NCBI GenBank assembly: GCA_040755295.1
Contig: JBFMBK010000006.1
Location: 62,001-126,000, forward strand
Direction of reading: 5' to 3'
DNA length: 64,000 nucleotides
DNA from: Bacillota bacterium
GTDB taxonomy: Bacteria; Bacillota; Desulfotomaculia; Desulfotomaculales; Ammonificaceae
The stretch's first letter is position 1, and each line of letters starts with the position of its first letter. The notes under the pieces are model-generated. The model was not told the origin of the DNA. It saw nothing but the letters and a program-made list of their open reading frames with translations, and ran no database searches. Made by a program: the position numbers and the translations under genes. Positions 62,623 through 64,000 of the stretch are shown piece after piece.

Positions 62623-64000
62623 TCAGCCTCGTTCCGCCTCCATTACCCTGGCCACAACAACCGTGGCGTCGTCCGGCAGCACCCCTCCGGAAACCAACCT
62701 AGCCCGGTTTAGAATGAAAGACCCCATTTTTCGGGGGTCGCCGTCAACGGCCTCCTGAAGGCAGTCAAGGAACCATTCTTCCTCTCTTCCTTCGTTATGT
62801 TTAAAATCAAACAAACCGTCGGTAACCAGGAGCAGAACGTCGCCGGTTCTCATTTCCTTCTCCACTACCACCACCTCGATCGGATTTACAATACCGACCG
62901 GTAACGAAGGAGCGCGAACAATCTCCACGGTTCCGTCCCGCCGGTAAATAAAACCGGGCGCGGCGCCGATCTTTACCCACTGCAACCTTCCGTTGTAAAG
63001 GTCGATCACCGCCAGGTCGACCGTTGCATAGCTCTCCCCGGGTGAGTGCAAAAGAAGCAGGGAGTTCACCGTTTTTACGGCCAGTTCTTCGCCAAATCCG
63101 GCCCTTAGAAGTAATTCGAGCAGCGAAACCGCGGTGGTGCTTTCCGCCGCCGCGTCAGCGCCGGAACCCATCCCGTCGCTCAGTACCAGGACATAACGCC
63201 CTCCCGGTACCTGGATGCACGAGTAACTGTCCCCCGACATCCCGCCTTCTTTCCCCGCTGTGGCCATTCCAACCGCCAGGCGGTAGCGCAGTGCGGGGTA
63301 AAGGGTGAACCAGCACTTCTCTTCGCCCTCCCGCAGCGGGCAAGCGGTGTGCGCCACGGAATACGTCTGCCGCGTGATTCCTGAGATGACCGGGGCGACT
63401 ACGCGCTGGCAGTAAAGATTTCCGGCACAGGCGCATGTGGAGACTTTAACCTCGATTCTTCCGTCTTCACGCAGCGATACCTGCAGGTGATCGATTTTTA
63501 GTTTTCCGTTTCGGACCATCTCCCAAAGCTCGGCTTCAATAGCCGCAACCCGGGAAAAACCATCCCCGAGTTCTTCGTAAAAGTCCTTCAGTACCTGAGC
63601 GATACCGTGCAACTGCTCGGCGACCACCGCCCGGCTTTCCACAATCCTCCGGTACCAGTACCTGTTCAATCGGAACGTTTCATAAAGGAGACCGACGGTA
63701 AGCGTCAGCTCCTTAAGCTTCACACAGCGCTTTTCAAGGTATTCCGGCAAGTCGCCGGGCTGCAGCCGGCCTTTTCCCTCAAGCAGGGAGACCGCTTCCT
63801 GCAAAATAGCCACGGTCTGTTTTTCCTCCCACTGCCAGCAGGTGCGGTTAAGCGGACAGTTGCCGCAAACCCGGTCCTTTACTTCTTTCAAAAGTTCGAC
63901 GGTCCGGTTTTCTCCCGTTTGTTTTACCGCACCCGCCGCATGAAAGGTGGCCGCAAGTTCGTCCAGCACCTGGGCCCAACCGCTAAGACGCCCCAGCACC
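62623..64000 (-). CDS. spoIIE: Stage II sporulation protein E, C-terminal part (partial at window edge)
   Basis: The C-terminal ~459 residues of SpoIIE; the N-terminal membrane region lies outside the window. A regulatory region with cysteines (CGNCPLNRTC, CACAGNLYC) precedes the PP2C-type phosphatase domain, with VLSDGMGSGADAAAES and PDDATVVVARV as metal-site motifs. SpoIIE dephosphorylates SpoIIAA to activate sigma-F in the forespore. Convergent with the DUF1287 gene. Confidence 0.95.
   Translation of the reverse strand, partial: VLGRLSGWAQVLDELAATFHAAGAVKQTGENRTVELLKEVKDRVCGNCPLNRTCWQWEEKQTVAILQEAVSLLEGKGRLQPGDLPEYLEKRCVKLKELTLTVGLLYETFRLNRYWYRRIVESRAVVAEQLHGIAQVLKDFYEELGDGFSRVAAIEAELWEMVRNGKLKIDHLQVSLREDGRIEVKVSTCACAGNLYCQRVVAPVISGITRQTYSVAHTACPLREGEEKCWFTLYPALRYRLAVGMATAGKEGGMSGDSYSCIQVPGGRYVLVLSDGMGSGADAAAESTTAVSLLELLLRAGFGEELAVKTVNSLLLLHSPGESYATVDLAVIDLYNGRLQWVKIGAAPGFIYRRDGTVEIVRAPSLPVGIVNPIEVVVVEKEMRTGDVLLLVTDGLFDFKHNEGREEEWFLDCLQEAVDGDPRKMGSFILNRARLVSGGVLPDDATVVVARVMEAERG

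Overview
The window looks like chromosome of an anaerobic, endospore-forming Firmicute, most likely a sulfate-reducing or syntrophic member of the Desulfotomaculum/Pelotomaculum group. This placement is inferred from gene content: SpoIIE, SpoVS and two alpha/beta-type small acid-soluble spore proteins; formate-tetrahydrofolate ligase; two-subunit class I fumarase; a 2-hydroxyacyl-CoA dehydratase activase; a complex I without NuoEFG; and several DsrMK-like membrane modules. No rRNA, tRNA, CRISPR array, prophage or transposase gene was seen.

Layout. 0-6.4 kb: SASP start, recG, a DUF2229/HgdB-like gene with its HgdC-like activase, and rpmB. 6.6-10.5 kb: riboflavin operon ribD-ribE-ribBA-ribH, with a mobile hairpin element inserted between the last two genes. 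10.6-12.9 kb: fumarase beta and alpha genes separated by an oppositely transcribed PilZ gene. 13-18.7 kb: small genes (divergent SASP, histidine phosphatase, DUF3842, coiled-coil protein, PHP phosphoesterase, dipeptidase, spoVS) among many intergenic repeats. 19.3-33.3 kb, all on the minus strand: an Fe-S/NrfD complex with a shortened formate-dehydrogenase-like subunit, then four DsrK-like and three DsrM-like genes in separate transcription units. 33.5-43.6 kb: nuoABCDHIJKLMN with fused nuoCD. 44.3-49.5 kb: TetR regulator plus RND efflux pair. 49.6-52.7 kb: sirtuin, folK, folB, folP. 53.2-57.4 kb: Mrp ATPase, DUF134 protein, fhs, ndk. 57.7-64 kb: ftsH, tilS, a DUF1287 protein and the 3' part of spoIIE.

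How it works together (inference). The 19-43 kb block is a membrane electron-transfer island. Complex I without the NADH module, three NarI-like cytochrome b/CCG-domain pairs, an unpaired CCG protein and an NrfD-type complex probably all exchange electrons with a menaquinone pool, each using a different soluble donor or acceptor (ferredoxin, thiol/disulfide, formate- or hydrogen-derived electrons). Two of the DsrMK-like units share a near-identical promoter and palindromic operator, so they are probably co-regulated; the others have different promoters.

The most unusual feature besides the respiratory array is the set of structured intergenic repeats. One family behaves like a MITE: terminal inverted repeats, a long hairpin, interchangeable hairpin tips and a 12-bp target duplication. 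Other families are short phased purine-rich or CACAGAG-type inverted pairs.
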